From LMUY01 sp964242215 (lineage in GTDB: Bacteria > Pseudomonadota > Alphaproteobacteria > Acetobacterales > Acetobacteraceae), in the NCBI GenBank assembly GCA_964242215.1, contig CAXTCJ010000003.1, positions 1 to 64,000 of the forward strand: a stretch of DNA of 64,000 nt, read 5' to 3'. The notes beneath the pieces are model-generated. The model was not told the DNA's origin and made no database searches. It saw only the letters and a program-made list of their open reading frames with translations. Both the position numbers and the translations under genes were made by a program. This document shows positions 42,793 to 51,911 of the stretch, piece after piece. Positions within the stretch are counted from its first letter, which is position 1, and each line of letters starts with the position of its first letter.

Positions 42793-43783
42793 TCAATGGA
42801 TCATGTCATCGTTGTCCACCAAGCCGAGCAGGGCGCGCCACCGCCAGATCCGCCCCTCCACCCATCGCGAGACGGGCCCAGCCGCCGGCACGAGCGGCAA
42901 CTCGGCAACCAGCAGCACCTCGACGCGGTCCGGCCCCCACTTGGTGGGCGAGCCGGCTGCGGCCCGGTAGGCCTGCACCATCGACAGGTCCACGACACCC
43001 CGGATCGCCCCCTGGACATCGCGCAGGACGATCCAACCCGGCGCGTCGCCACCGCCGCCCGGCATGGCGAACCACATGGGCCGGCGGCACAGTGTCAGGG
43101 TCCAGGCGCCGTCGGGGCTCGTCTCGCATGCCATGCAAGTCGACCAACTCTGGCCCGGTAAGCAGAGAGACGATCCAGTCCAGCCAGTGCTCGCCATCCT
43201 CGGCTTCGGGGACCGCGTTCGGCGCGCCCAGAAACCGCGTGACGGCCACCGAAAAAGTGTCGCCTCCGCTAGGCCTTACCAGCTCCTCCAGACGAATATA
43301 GATGCCGTATTGCACGTCCCACTCGTAAGTGGCCGAGCCGATCAGGCTGGTATCCCGATGCAGCTTGGGCGCGCCGAAATGCTCGGTGAACCGATCGACC
43401 AGCGCTCCGGGGGTGACGCCCTCCGATTGCCGCAACACCGTGCTAAGCTGGCCGAACTGCGCCTGATCGCAAGGATGGGGTTCCTGCCGGGCCAATTCGA
43501 GATGTTGGGAGACGACGATTGGCCCCAGGCCATCCGACTTGCGCCAATCCGCCTGGCACCCGGTCGCCGGCCAGGGACCAAGCTGGGGAAACAGCGAGAG
43601 CGCGGCAGGCCCGCGGGCGCCGAGCAAGCGCGAGCTCGTGACAAGATCGGCAAACCTGGCCAGCCAGGCCCTCCCGGCCTCCTAGTCCGGGGCGGGATTG
43701 CGCAGGAACGCGAACCATCGACCCACACCCGCGATGGCTGCGATCACTACTAGCAGGAGTATGAGGCGGATAGATTCTCTCAC
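42793..43783 (-). pseudogene. Membrane-anchored protein of unknown function with in-frame TAG and a frameshift
   Basis: Reading from GTG 43783: a transmembrane segment (SIRLILLLVVIAAIAGVGRW), then a TAG codon at 43682-43684 (after LRNPAPD), then an open frame to about 43130 (ADLVTSSRLLGARGPAALS; EELVRPSGGDTFSVAVTRF). There a one-base shift moves the coding frame to ETSPDGAWTLTLCRRPMWF and on to RVEVLLVAELPLVPA, ending TGA at 42793. Codon composition stays protein-like across both breaks, so the damage is recent, or the breaks are sequencing or recoding events. No family recognised. Confidence 0.6.
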
Positions 43784-43785
43784 TG

Positions 43786-44487
43786 CTAGCCGGTGATCAG
43801 AGTCTGCAAGCGCTGCTGGGCCGCTTGCGCCGCCTGACCTTTGGCATTCATCACGGCAAGCCGGGCACTCAGATCGCGTTGCACCGCAGGGTCTGACACC
43901 TACACCTGGGCGCCCTGCACGGAGACGGCGTTGCCGTGTTGCGCAATAAAGTCGCCCACATCCACCGCCGCGGCCAAAGCGCTCTCAGCCACGGGGATCA
44001 CCTGCTGGAACGCGTTCGCCGGGCCGGTCACGTCCCGCCCATAGGCTGCATCGAATACCGACTTCAGATCGGCTGGCTGCTTGAGCGCGGCATGCGCCGC
44101 ATCGGCCGCGGCGAGTTGCTTGTCCAACTCGGTCCGGAGGTCGGCCATGCCGCGCCGTATGTCAGCCAGGTCGGACCGCCGGGTGATCAGATCCTGCAAC
44201 TAGGTGACGGCACCGCGTGCCACGGCCTGGTTCATTGGCGCCGTCACGTGCTCGCTGAGCGCATCGTTGAAGCCGGTGATGATGGCGTATTGCGAGGCGT
44301 AGCTTCCCCAGGTCTTGATCTCATCCGCCGTCGGATGCGGCACGTGGATGCCAGGCCTTTCTACGATGCGGGTTTGCAGGAAGGCGATGAACGCCTTGCG
44401 CTGTGCCGCATCGTCGTCACCGCAGCCGGAAAGTGTCGAAAGGACGAGCAAAGGAAACGCGGCCGCACGAAGGAATGACATCATCAT
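43786..44487 (-). pseudogene. DUF3053-family lipoprotein interrupted by two in-frame TAG codons
   Basis: Resembles E. coli YiaF (DUF3053) along its length. ATG 44487 begins a lipoprotein signal with lipobox LSGC (Cys22), then QRKAFIAFLQTRIVERPG, TADEIKTWGSYASQYAII and DALSEHV. A TAG at 44200-44202 interrupts after ARGAVT; the frame resumes LQDLITRRSDLADIRRG, AADAAHAALKQPADLKSVFD and VGDFIAQHGNAVSVQG. A second TAG at 43900-43902 is followed by VSDPAVQRDLSARLAVMNAK to the end. The terminal codon is also TAG (43786-43788), with CAG then TGA right after. Without readthrough, only a 95-residue lipoprotein is made. Confidence 0.7.
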
Positions 44488-44578
44488 TGCTTACCAATTC
44501 TTGGCCGATACGGCATCGAAAGATTGCAGGCGTAGGGTGCCTGGGTAAGTGATGATTACGCGAAATGGAATTAGATGG

Positions 44579-45109
44579 TCACTCTCGGTCTTCCCGGCTC
44601 AGGTCTGAGTCAATCGCACCAGGCCAGTTCGGCGCGGAGTGGCAAAGCCGTTCCAGCAAGGCCGGCGCCCGGATGCCGGTCATTACCCGGTTTGCTCCGT
44701 AGAGCCACAACAAGGGCGCGAGAAAGCCGAACGCCGTCAGCCCGGCGCTGCCAAGCGTGAACCAGGCGAGACTGGCGGCGACCACGGACAGGATGGCACA
44801 AAGCTGCAAGCCGCCCAGGGTGGAAAACCCATACTCCAACGCGCATGCGTCTCCAGTTGGGCCGAGCTGGACCCAGCCGTTATCGACGAAGGCGAGTGCG
44901 GAACCGCGACTCTCGGACCGTCCCTCGATCAGGAGCACGCCGTCACTCGTCAGGTGCGCCGGGCAGCCGCGACCTTGGAGGTCGGCCAGCACGTGCGGCA
45001 GCGAACGGGCCGTATCGCAGCTAGGTGGCACGGCAATGGTGCCCTGGAAGCGATAGATCCACGAGAGCGGCTGTATTCGCTTGGGCGACGCGGTGATGTC
45101 CGTCATCAA
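44579..45109 (-). CDS. Membrane protein of unknown function
   Basis: 176 residues with a soluble N-terminal half (PLSWIYRFQGTIAVPPSCDT; AFVDNGWVQLGPTGDACALE) and two hydrophobic helices at about 103-145 (LCAILSVVAASLAWFTLG; LTAFGFLAPLLWLYGA). It lies 23 bp after the next minus-strand gene, so the two may be co-transcribed. No family recognised. The 91 bp to the DUF3053 gene carry nothing I can identify. Confidence 0.6.
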   Translation of the reverse strand: MMTDITASPKRIQPLSWIYRFQGTIAVPPSCDTARSLPHVLADLQGRGCPAHLTSDGVLLIEGRSESRGSALAFVDNGWVQLGPTGDACALEYGFSTLGGLQLCAILSVVAASLAWFTLGSAGLTAFGFLAPLLWLYGANRVMTGIRAPALLERLCHSAPNWPGAIDSDLSREDRE

Positions 45110-45132
45110 CTGAGAGCTCCTGCTGCCTGGCG

Positions 45133-45816
45133 TCAGGCCCAGTGGTCGCGGCCGAGTGCCTGCACCAGCCGCCCGTGGATCATGGTCAGGCGGTCAAGCG
45201 CCGCACCCGCCTGCCCCGCGACCATTGCCGCGTCGACGGCGTAGCCGCCCTCGGCAGGCGGTGGGCCCTCGGCATCCCACTCGATGAAGCACGTCGTCGC
45301 GCCGGTCGTGGCAACCAGGATGTGCCAACCCTGATCCTGATCGTCGTGGAGCATGCGCGGCGGCCCAGCCACGGCCTGGACCAACATTTTGAGCACGGCC
45401 CGGGTCTCGTGCAGGTCGTCGGTCCAGGAGAACTGCGTCAGCACTTGCCCGTCGGCAATGATCGTCGGCTGTATGCGGAAATAGGGAAACGGCCGCAACG
45501 AAGGCCCCTTGCCGTGCGCCGCGGCAATTTCGACGACCCGGCGGTAGTGGCCGACCAACGCCTCCTCGTGGCCCAGCAGCTCCGCCGTGGTTACCCGGTC
45601 GGCGAACTGGCGCGGCAGCTCGAGCGGTGGCAAGCGAACGTTTGCCGTCTCCCATTCCAAAGCTGTCATGCCGTTGTCGGGACCGATGTAGAAACTCGGC
45701 TCGATCCGGAACACGGCATCGCATGAGAAGGTGGCAAGCCGCCGGGCTTGGGCAATCCAGGCTTCGTACTCATCCGTTGACAACGAAAAGACACGGTTTG
45801 CATCGTCAGCGCCCAC
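45133..45816 (-). CDS. Unknown soluble protein
   Basis: 228 residues from GTG 45816, which has AAGGAGA at good spacing; an open frame to 45852 offers no better start. Probably cytosolic: no signal peptide or membrane helix. Segments include YEAWIAQARRLATFSCDAVF, GMTALEWETANVRLPPLELP and WTDDLHETRAVLKMLVQAV. I do not recognise it. It is the first gene of the short minus-strand group 42793-45816. Confidence 0.6.
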   Translation of the reverse strand: MGADDANRVFSLSTDEYEAWIAQARRLATFSCDAVFRIEPSFYIGPDNGMTALEWETANVRLPPLELPRQFADRVTTAELLGHEEALVGHYRRVVEIAAAHGKGPSLRPFPYFRIQPTIIADGQVLTQFSWTDDLHETRAVLKMLVQAVAGPPRMLHDDQDQGWHILVATTGATTCFIEWDAEGPPPAEGGYAVDAAMVAGQAGAALDRLTMIHGRLVQALGRDHWA

Positions 45817-45887
45817 GATTGCGTCTCCTTCCGAGCAGCGGACATAGTGCATGCAGCCACACGCAGCCCGTGGTAAATAGGTGCACG

Positions 45888-46415
45888 ATGTCGGCCGCCC
45901 TATACCAGCCGCTCAGCCCCTGGTCGCCTGATCTCTGCGCGCTGCGGGGGCGGATCGAAGCCCATGCCTTCGACGGCGACCACCCGTTGAGTTTTACCCG
46001 GCGCCTGGCGCGCGACCACCGATGGGGCTTGCCGTTCGCCCAGGGCGCTGTGCGAGAATATGGCAGGTTCTGCTTCCTGGCGGTCGCCCATGTCGGGCCC
46101 ATGACGCCGAGCGAAGAGGTGGACGAGGTCTGGCACCTTCATCTCACCTATTCGCGCGACTATTGGGCCGTGTGGTGCCGCGACGTGCTCCGGGCCGAGC
46201 TGCACCACGATCCCACCAAAGGCGGCCCGGCTGAACAAAGCCGCTTCCGTGATCAGTACGCCCGCACGCTCGCTGCCTATGAAACATTCTTCGGGCCGCC
46301 ACCCGCGACGTTCTGGCCTGCAACGCACCGCCGCTTCGCCGGACGCCCACGCTTCGGTGTGTTGGACACGCATCGCTCGATGACCCTGCCCCGGCCCACT
46401 TGGCGACAGAGCTGA
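45888..46415 (+). CDS. Glycine-rich-domain-like (GRDP/DEVWH) protein
   Basis: 175 residues from ATG 45888. It carries the motif EEVDEVWHLHLTYSRDYW (residues 76-93), characteristic of the glycine-rich-domain-containing protein family found beside TIGR04222 proteins. It ends 3 bp before the next gene, which is of that type, so the two form a pair. Biochemical role unknown. Confidence 0.7.
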   Translation: MSAALYQPLSPWSPDLCALRGRIEAHAFDGDHPLSFTRRLARDHRWGLPFAQGAVREYGRFCFLAVAHVGPMTPSEEVDEVWHLHLTYSRDYWAVWCRDVLRAELHHDPTKGGPAEQSRFRDQYARTLAAYETFFGPPPATFWPATHRRFAGRPRFGVLDTHRSMTLPRPTWRQS

Positions 46416-46418
46416 CGA

Positions 46419-47246
46419 ATGGACGGATTGAACCCGCTCGATTGGACGGCCGAACCGTTCCTGCTGCTGTACATTGGCTGCGCCGGGTGCGTGCTGTGGC
46501 TGCTACAAACCTGGCGCAACCGGCTCGGCACCGCGGCACCGGTGGGCTTGGCAGATGGGCTGGACGTGCTGCATCTGGCCTACCTGTCCGGCGGGGCCGA
46601 GCGTGCGGCCGGGGTCGCCCTCGTCGGCTTGCTGGAAGCCGGAGCCGCAGTGCCCGACCGTAGACGCCGCCTGTTGCGCTTCGATCCATCCGTTCCGGTG
46701 GCGAGGGAGTTGCAGCCGTTCCGTCACGTCAGCGGGTGTGAAACGGAGCGGACAGCATTCCAGGCGGAGTTCGCGGCGCGGTGGACGCGCTTGCATCGCG
46801 AGTTGGCGGAGCGGGGCCTGGTGCCGAGCGACGCCGACGTAGCCCAGTTCCGGTGGCGAGGCGCCCTGCTGCTGTGCGCTCCCCTGCTTCTGGGCATTTG
46901 CAAAGTGCTGGTCGGTGTATCGCGGGATCGGCCCGTGGGCATCCTCGTGTTGTTCTTGCTCCTGACCTGCATCTTTGGCGCCATGCTGCTGACGCGGCCA
47001 CCGAACCGCAACCGCGCGGGGGCCGCGGTTCTCGCATTGGCGCGGCAGGCCCATGCCCGCGCAGCCCGTGCGCCGCTGCCGGAGGAGATGGCTCTGGCCT
47101 TTGCCCTGTCCGGTGCTGCCGTGCTGGCTGGGCGCGACTATCGTTGGGCCCTGTCGTCGGGCAGCTCGTCATCCAGCGACGGTGGCAGCAGCTCGGATGG
47201 GGGTGGTGGCGATGGCGGGGGTGGCTGCGGCGGCTGCAGCGCGTGA
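46419..47246 (+). CDS. TIGR04222-type membrane protein with Gly/Cys-rich tail
   Basis: 275 residues. A short N-terminal helix (EPFLLLYIGCAGCVLWLL), a soluble segment with DGLDVLHLAYLSGGAERA, two central membrane helices (GALLLCAPLLLGICKVL; VGILVLFLLLTCIFGAMLL), and a C-terminal Ser/Gly/Asp stretch ending GGCGGCSA. This order is that of TIGR04222 proteins. It forms a two-gene unit with the preceding DEVWH protein. Function unknown. The following 222 bp (47247-47468) contain no gene I can support. Confidence 0.75.
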   Translation: MDGLNPLDWTAEPFLLLYIGCAGCVLWLLQTWRNRLGTAAPVGLADGLDVLHLAYLSGGAERAAGVALVGLLEAGAAVPDRRRRLLRFDPSVPVARELQPFRHVSGCETERTAFQAEFAARWTRLHRELAERGLVPSDADVAQFRWRGALLLCAPLLLGICKVLVGVSRDRPVGILVLFLLLTCIFGAMLLTRPPNRNRAGAAVLALARQAHARAARAPLPEEMALAFALSGAAVLAGRDYRWALSSGSSSSSDGGSSSDGGGGDGGGGCGGCSA

Positions 47247-47471
47247 TCGTGGACCCCGGCAGGCCCAACACGCCTCTAACAGCGCTGATGAGGCGCGGGC
47301 TGGCCATCAGTCGTGACGGGCCGATTGCACTTGTCTCGCGGTGGATACTGATTTGCCAATCAATGTTTCATTCTCATGCGTCAACAACTGCGCGGCCTGC
47401 CGTAGACGATGCAAATTACTGCGTGATAGTCAGGGCGCAAAACTAGTCCCCGTTCCGAGAGGGTTTACGTG

Positions 47472-47960
47472 ATGCGCCTAGTGACCGCCGCCTGCCTGGT
47501 GGCTTGTTTGACTAGCCCCGCCGTTGCACAGACTGCGAGCCCCGAGGCCTTGGGCCTAGCCAGGCAGCTCATCTCGAAGATCGAGCCCAACCCGCAGCAA
47601 ACGATCAACCAGCTCGGCGGCTCGATGGTGGGGCTGATGCAGCAAATGGGCATCAAGAACCCCGAGCATGCCCGTGCCATCGTCGACCAGGTGTTGATGC
47701 CGATGCTCTCCGCGCATATCGATGGCCTGGTCGACCGCTCGGCCACAGCCTACGCCGAAACGTTGAGCGTCGCGGACATTCAGGCAACCATCGCCTTTTA
47801 CGATACGAAGGCAGGCCAGGACCTGATCAAGGCACAGCCCATGCTGGCACAACGCCGCATTCAAGGTATGACGGCGTGGATGGCTGAGATGCAGCCGGAG
47901 ATGCAGACGAGGATTTCCGCCGTCATGAAGCAGCGTGGATGGGACAAGAACCCGGACTGA
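47472..47960 (+). CDS. Periplasmic DUF2059 protein
   Basis: 162 residues from ATG 47472 (a GTG one codon earlier is possible; GAGAGGG precedes both). Residues 1-20 are a signal peptide (LVTAACLVACLTSPAVAQ). The conserved DUF2059 block is SVADIQATIAFYDTKAGQDL followed by KAQPMLAQRR. Such proteins are small periplasmic helical proteins of uncertain role. It stands alone between opposed genes. Confidence 0.8.
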   Translation: MRLVTAACLVACLTSPAVAQTASPEALGLARQLISKIEPNPQQTINQLGGSMVGLMQQMGIKNPEHARAIVDQVLMPMLSAHIDGLVDRSATAYAETLSVADIQATIAFYDTKAGQDLIKAQPMLAQRRIQGMTAWMAEMQPEMQTRISAVMKQRGWDKNPD

Positions 47961-47995
47961 CATCCGCTGTTCAGGTCGATTGCATCCGCGCGATC

Positions 47996-48538
47996 CTATC
48001 TGTTGGCCTGGCCATTGGCGGTTCGCTCTCGGCGGAGTTCATCCTTCCGCGTCAGCACGCTCACCTGCAGCGACATGAGCCCGCTGCGGACTTGATCCAG
48101 TTCCGCCTCGTGCCCGGCCTTGGGCGTGAACGCGTTCGCATGGGAGCTGTCCCAGTTGAGCGCTTCCTGCATGTGCGCCGCCACACGATCGATATCGCCG
48201 AACGCCCAGCCGTTGATCTGCGGCCCGATCGTCTCGAACAGCGCTTCATACACGGCGGGCTCCCCGTCCGGTGCGAGATTGGGTGCGACTGCCAGGCGAA
48301 AGCGCGCCCTGATCTGCGCAATATAGAACCAGACCACCGCGTCGTCCCGCCGGCCTGCTGCGAATAACCGTCCGGCGAGCCTATAGAGCGAGACGGGCGG
48401 CAGGCTCGGCGCCTCCGCCATCATTGTTCCGAGCGGCATGGTCGCCGGATCCTGCGCCGTCGCGACCGAGGACCAAAGCATCGGGACCAGGAGGCCGAGG
48501 GCCACCCGCATGACGAGCCCGCGGCGCGTGCCGCTCAT
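47996..48538 (-). CDS. Secreted protein of unknown function
   Basis: 180 residues from ATG 48538 with a signal peptide (VMRVALGLLVPMLWSSVATAQ); an in-frame ATG at 48511 is an alternative start. The mature part has LYRLAGRLFAAGRRDDAVVW and FYIAQIRARFRLAV, a helical-repeat look, and NWDSSHANAFTPKAGHEAEL. No family recognised; similar short TPR-like exported proteins exist. It converges with the DUF2059 gene. Upstream, 48539-48836 (298 bp) is without a recognisable gene and presumably holds the promoter of the MFS operon. Confidence 0.6.
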   Translation of the reverse strand: MSGTRRGLVMRVALGLLVPMLWSSVATAQDPATMPLGTMMAEAPSLPPVSLYRLAGRLFAAGRRDDAVVWFYIAQIRARFRLAVAPNLAPDGEPAVYEALFETIGPQINGWAFGDIDRVAAHMQEALNWDSSHANAFTPKAGHEAELDQVRSGLMSLQVSVLTRKDELRRERTANGQANR

Positions 48539-48836
48539 CGCAAGCGAACCTGGTTTGTGGCGTCCCGATGCGCCGCGGCGATCGCGTTCAGCAGCGCCGG
48601 CTGCACGCCTTGTCGCCGCAGCGTGTCGATCCCCATTAGCACCGGCACTAAACCAGGCATCCATCGTTTGCAGCCGCTGACACACGCGGGAGATTTGAAA
48701 GCTAATGGCACGAGTTACGTTTCATATACCGAAACGCGTGGCGAAAGCTTCTTCCTGTTTACAATTGGAAGTGGAAAAGTAGGCAACATAGGTGGCGGCC
48801 TGAACAAGCCATGGAAGCGAACAAGGGACCACGACT

Positions 48837-50114
48837 ATGGAACCAGCCAATACGTCCGTGGTCGAGCCGATCCAGGACACCTTAAGCCTGCCCTGGTATC
48901 GTGAAGTCTCGACCGCCGCTTGGCGCACGTTGCTCGCGGCTGGGCTTGGCTGGCTGTTCGAAGTGTTCGACATCTATATCCTTGCACTCACCACACCCGC
49001 GCTCATCGCCTATTTCACCCTGTCGCGGGCCGATGCGGGCTTGATCACCAGCGTGTCAGCTGCTGGGGCCATCATCGGCGGGATCATGTTCGGTTGGGTC
49101 GCCGATCGCATCGGCCGGGTGCGCACGCTGTTCATCACCGTCTTGGTCTACTCCCTGTTCACCGGCGCAATCATCTTCTCCGGGTCGCTATCGTCGCTCA
49201 TCGCGCTGCGTTTTCTCGGCGGCCTCGGCATGGGCGGCTCGTGGACTGCGGGTGCGGCTCTCGTCGCCGAGACCTGGGAGGCGCGGCATCGCGGCAAGGG
49301 CGGCGCACTGATGCAAATGGGCCTGCCAGTCGGCTCCATGCTGGCGATCGCCGCCGCCGCAATCATCTCCTCCCTGGCCGGTGGTCTCGACACGGGCGGC
49401 TGGCGATGGCTCTACGGCCTCGGCGCACTGCCGATCGTGATTTTCGCCCTGCTCGCGCGCAAAACGCCGGAGTCCCCAGTCTGGCTGCGTCATGCGGCCG
49501 ACTCGCGGGAGCGCGGCGGCCCGCGCGATTTGCTCCGCGGCGACTCCGGGCGCGGCCTGCTGATCGCCTTCTCGTTCATCTTCTTCGTGCAATACGTCTA
49601 TTGGGCCGTGTTCAATTGGACGCCGACCTTTCTGATCGCCGTGAAGCACTATGATTTCATCAAGAGCCTCGGCTTCACGCTCTCCCAGCAATTCGGCTCG
49701 TTGGCTGGCTTCCTGGTCTTTGCCGCGCTGGTCGACCGAGTCGGGCGCCGCCCAACTTTTGTGCTGTACCTGCTGATCGGCGCCGCCGCGGTCGCGGCCT
49801 TGGTGATCACCAACTCGGCGCCCGTGCTGTTGGCCGGCACGTTCTTCACCGGCTTCGGCATCGGCGGCATCTTCGCCGGGTTGGGGCCTTTCACCGCCGA
49901 GTTGATCCGCTCGACGCGATCGCGGGCGCTAGGCATGGCGATCGCTTACAATGGCGGCCGGATCGGCGGGCTCATCGCCCCCGTCGTGGTCGGCTATCTC
50001 GCCACCAGCGAGCAGGGCTTCCAGGCCGGCATGCTGACCACCGTCGTCGCGTTCGGGCTCGCCATCGTGGTGCTGCTGTTCGCGCCGGAGACGAAAGGAC
50101 TGCGCATCGAATGA
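48837..50114 (+). CDS. MFS transporter (first gene of catabolic operon)
   Basis: 425 residues with 12 hydrophobic helices, FGWVADRIGRVRTLF as the loop 2-3 motif and RFLGGLGMGGSWTAGAALVA in helix 4, typical of MFS organic-acid carriers related to the sugar-phosphate/aromatic-acid groups. Probably imports the substrate of the CoA-transferase/lyase pathway encoded downstream. The stop overlaps the next start (ATGA). Confidence 0.85.
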   Translation: MEPANTSVVEPIQDTLSLPWYREVSTAAWRTLLAAGLGWLFEVFDIYILALTTPALIAYFTLSRADAGLITSVSAAGAIIGGIMFGWVADRIGRVRTLFITVLVYSLFTGAIIFSGSLSSLIALRFLGGLGMGGSWTAGAALVAETWEARHRGKGGALMQMGLPVGSMLAIAAAAIISSLAGGLDTGGWRWLYGLGALPIVIFALLARKTPESPVWLRHAADSRERGGPRDLLRGDSGRGLLIAFSFIFFVQYVYWAVFNWTPTFLIAVKHYDFIKSLGFTLSQQFGSLAGFLVFAALVDRVGRRPTFVLYLLIGAAAVAALVITNSAPVLLAGTFFTGFGIGGIFAGLGPFTAELIRSTRSRALGMAIAYNGGRIGGLIAPVVVGYLATSEQGFQAGMLTTVVAFGLAIVVLLFAPETKGLRIE

Positions 50115-50701
50115 CCACACCCTACGAAGTGCGCGAAGGCACCGCCAATCAGCGCCAGGCAGTCGCCACCTGTCTCGCCGGTCTCGACCTCGTCTCGCAT
50201 AGCGTCCGCGAGCAGATCATCACCAGTTGGGTGAGCGCCTGGACCTCCAGCCCACACGCCGCGCTGCAAGACATGCCCTATTCCACGCTCGCCCCTAGGT
50301 TGACGCTGATGCAGCACGTCAACGAGGTGACGCGCACCGGCATCGAATTGGCCCGGCGCGCCATCGCCGAGTGGCAGGACCCGATCGACTGGGACGTGAT
50401 GGTCTCCATCCTGACCCTGCACGACATTGACAAACCGCTGTTGTTCGTGCGCGAGGACGGGAAGGTCGTCTACACGCCGCTCGCCAAGGAACTTCCGCAT
50501 GGCGTGACCGGAGCCATGCTGCTGAAGGACCTTGGCTTCCCGCACATCGTGATCAGCACGGTTGCGACCCACGCGTCCAACGCACCATTCCACGGCAGCA
50601 ACGTCGAGGCGTACATCCTGCACTACGCCGATTTCTTCGCCACCGACCGCGCGTGCATGCGCGAAGGGACCACGCCGTTTTACCAGCGCCACTGGCGCTA
50701 G
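50111..50701 (+). CDS. HD-domain metal-dependent hydrolase-like protein
   Basis: 196 residues with the HD pattern of metal ligands: H69, H104-D105 (TLHDIDK), H130 (LPHGVTG), H154 (VATHASN) and D173 (HYADFFATD). Five-ligand HD proteins hydrolyse phosphoesters such as nucleotides or cyclic nucleotides. Its coupling to an MFS gene in a dicarboxylate-type operon is unusual and gives no direct clue to substrate. All ligands are present, so activity is plausible. Confidence 0.8.
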   Translation: MTTPYEVREGTANQRQAVATCLAGLDLVSHSVREQIITSWVSAWTSSPHAALQDMPYSTLAPRLTLMQHVNEVTRTGIELARRAIAEWQDPIDWDVMVSILTLHDIDKPLLFVREDGKVVYTPLAKELPHGVTGAMLLKDLGFPHIVISTVATHASNAPFHGSNVEAYILHYADFFATDRACMREGTTPFYQRHWR

Positions 50702-50720
50702 AGTTCTTAGGAGAGTGACC

Positions 50721-51911
50721 ATGGCCGAAGGCCCCGCCACCGGACTGAAAGTGCTCGACATCGCCACCCTGTTCGCCGGTCCGGTGGCGGCCATGCTGCT
50801 CGGCGACTACGGCGCCGACGTGCTGAAGGTCGAGCATCCCCGCGGCGACAATTCACGCACCCACGGCGCGCCGCACAAGGGCGTCTCGCTGTGGTGGAAG
50901 ATCATCGGCCGAAACAAGCGCGCCATCACCCTCTATCTGGGCTCCCCAGAAGGCCAGGCCGTGTTCCGCCGCCTTGCCAAGGACGCGGATGTCATCGTCG
51001 AGAATTTCCGCCCCGGCACGCTCGAGCGCTGGGGACTCGGCTACGAAACGCTCGCCGCCGAGAATCCTGGCCTGATCTTGCTGCGCGTCACCGCATTCGG
51101 TCAGCACGGTCCGTATGCGCAGCGCCCCGGCTTTGGCACGATCGCCGAAGCGATGAGCGGCTTCGCTTCCATCACCGGGCTTCCGGATGGCCCACCGACG
51201 CTGCCGCCCTTCGGCCTCGCCGACGGGATCGCCGGAATTTCCGGTGCCCTTGCCGTCATGATGGCGATCAACGCCCGCCACAAGTCCGGCAAGGGTCAGG
51301 TGATCGACCTTGCCTTGATCGAGCCGATCATGTCCGTGCTGGGTCCGCAGATCATCAACTACGACCAGACCGGCCGTCTGCAGCACCGCACGGGCAACCG
51401 CTCCGACAAGAATGCCCCACGCAATACTTACCAGACGTCGGACGGCAAGTGGGTCGCCATCTCGACATCGTCGACCTCCATCGCCGCGCGCGTCATGCGC
51501 TTGGTCGGCCTTCCGGACGTCATCGACGAGCCCTGGTTCAGCTCCGCTTCCGGCCGCAAGGACCACGAGGAGCTGCTCGATGGCGCCGTCGCCGCCTGGA
51601 TCGCCAAGCGGCCGACCGATGAGGTGGTGCGCGCCTTTGAGGAAGCGGAGGCGGCACTCGCCCCCATCTACGATGCGTCCGATATCCTCACCGACCCGCA
51701 GTATCAAGCGCTCGGCAGCATCGCCACCGTGCCGGACCCCGACCTCGGTTCGGTCCGTATGCAGAACGTGATTTTCCGCATGTCCGACACACCGGGCTCC
51801 ATCCGCTGGACCGGCAAGGCCAAGGGCGCCGACAATGAAGCGGTGTTCAAAGGCGAGTTAGGCATGACCGACGCGGAAATCGACGAGATGAAGCGCGCCG
51901 GCGCAATCTAA
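50721..51911 (+). CDS. CaiB/BaiF-family CoA-transferase (class III)
   Basis: 396 residues from ATG 50721 with GAGAG upstream; the open frame to 50562 is within the HD gene. Family features: LKVLDIATLFAGPVAAMLLG, DYGADVLKVEHP, ENFRPGTLERWGLGYE, FGTIAEAMSGFASITG and LADGIAGISGALAVM. The enzyme moves CoA between organic acids. With the CitE-type lyase immediately after (1-base overlap) it suggests activation of a hydroxy- or unsaturated dicarboxylate followed by C-C cleavage, as in itaconate/citramalate degradation. The substrate is inference. Confidence 0.9.
   Translation: MAEGPATGLKVLDIATLFAGPVAAMLLGDYGADVLKVEHPRGDNSRTHGAPHKGVSLWWKIIGRNKRAITLYLGSPEGQAVFRRLAKDADVIVENFRPGTLERWGLGYETLAAENPGLILLRVTAFGQHGPYAQRPGFGTIAEAMSGFASITGLPDGPPTLPPFGLADGIAGISGALAVMMAINARHKSGKGQVIDLALIEPIMSVLGPQIINYDQTGRLQHRTGNRSDKNAPRNTYQTSDGKWVAISTSSTSIAARVMRLVGLPDVIDEPWFSSASGRKDHEELLDGAVAAWIAKRPTDEVVRAFEEAEAALAPIYDASDILTDPQYQALGSIATVPDPDLGSVRMQNVIFRMSDTPGSIRWTGKAKGADNEAVFKGELGMTDAEIDEMKRAGAI

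Noticed and set aside
43682..44487. Genome-wide reassignment of TAG
   Set aside because: tssM, the MmgE/PrpD gene and others end in TAG with normal-length products, so TAG works as a stop in this genome; only local readthrough or mutation remains possible.
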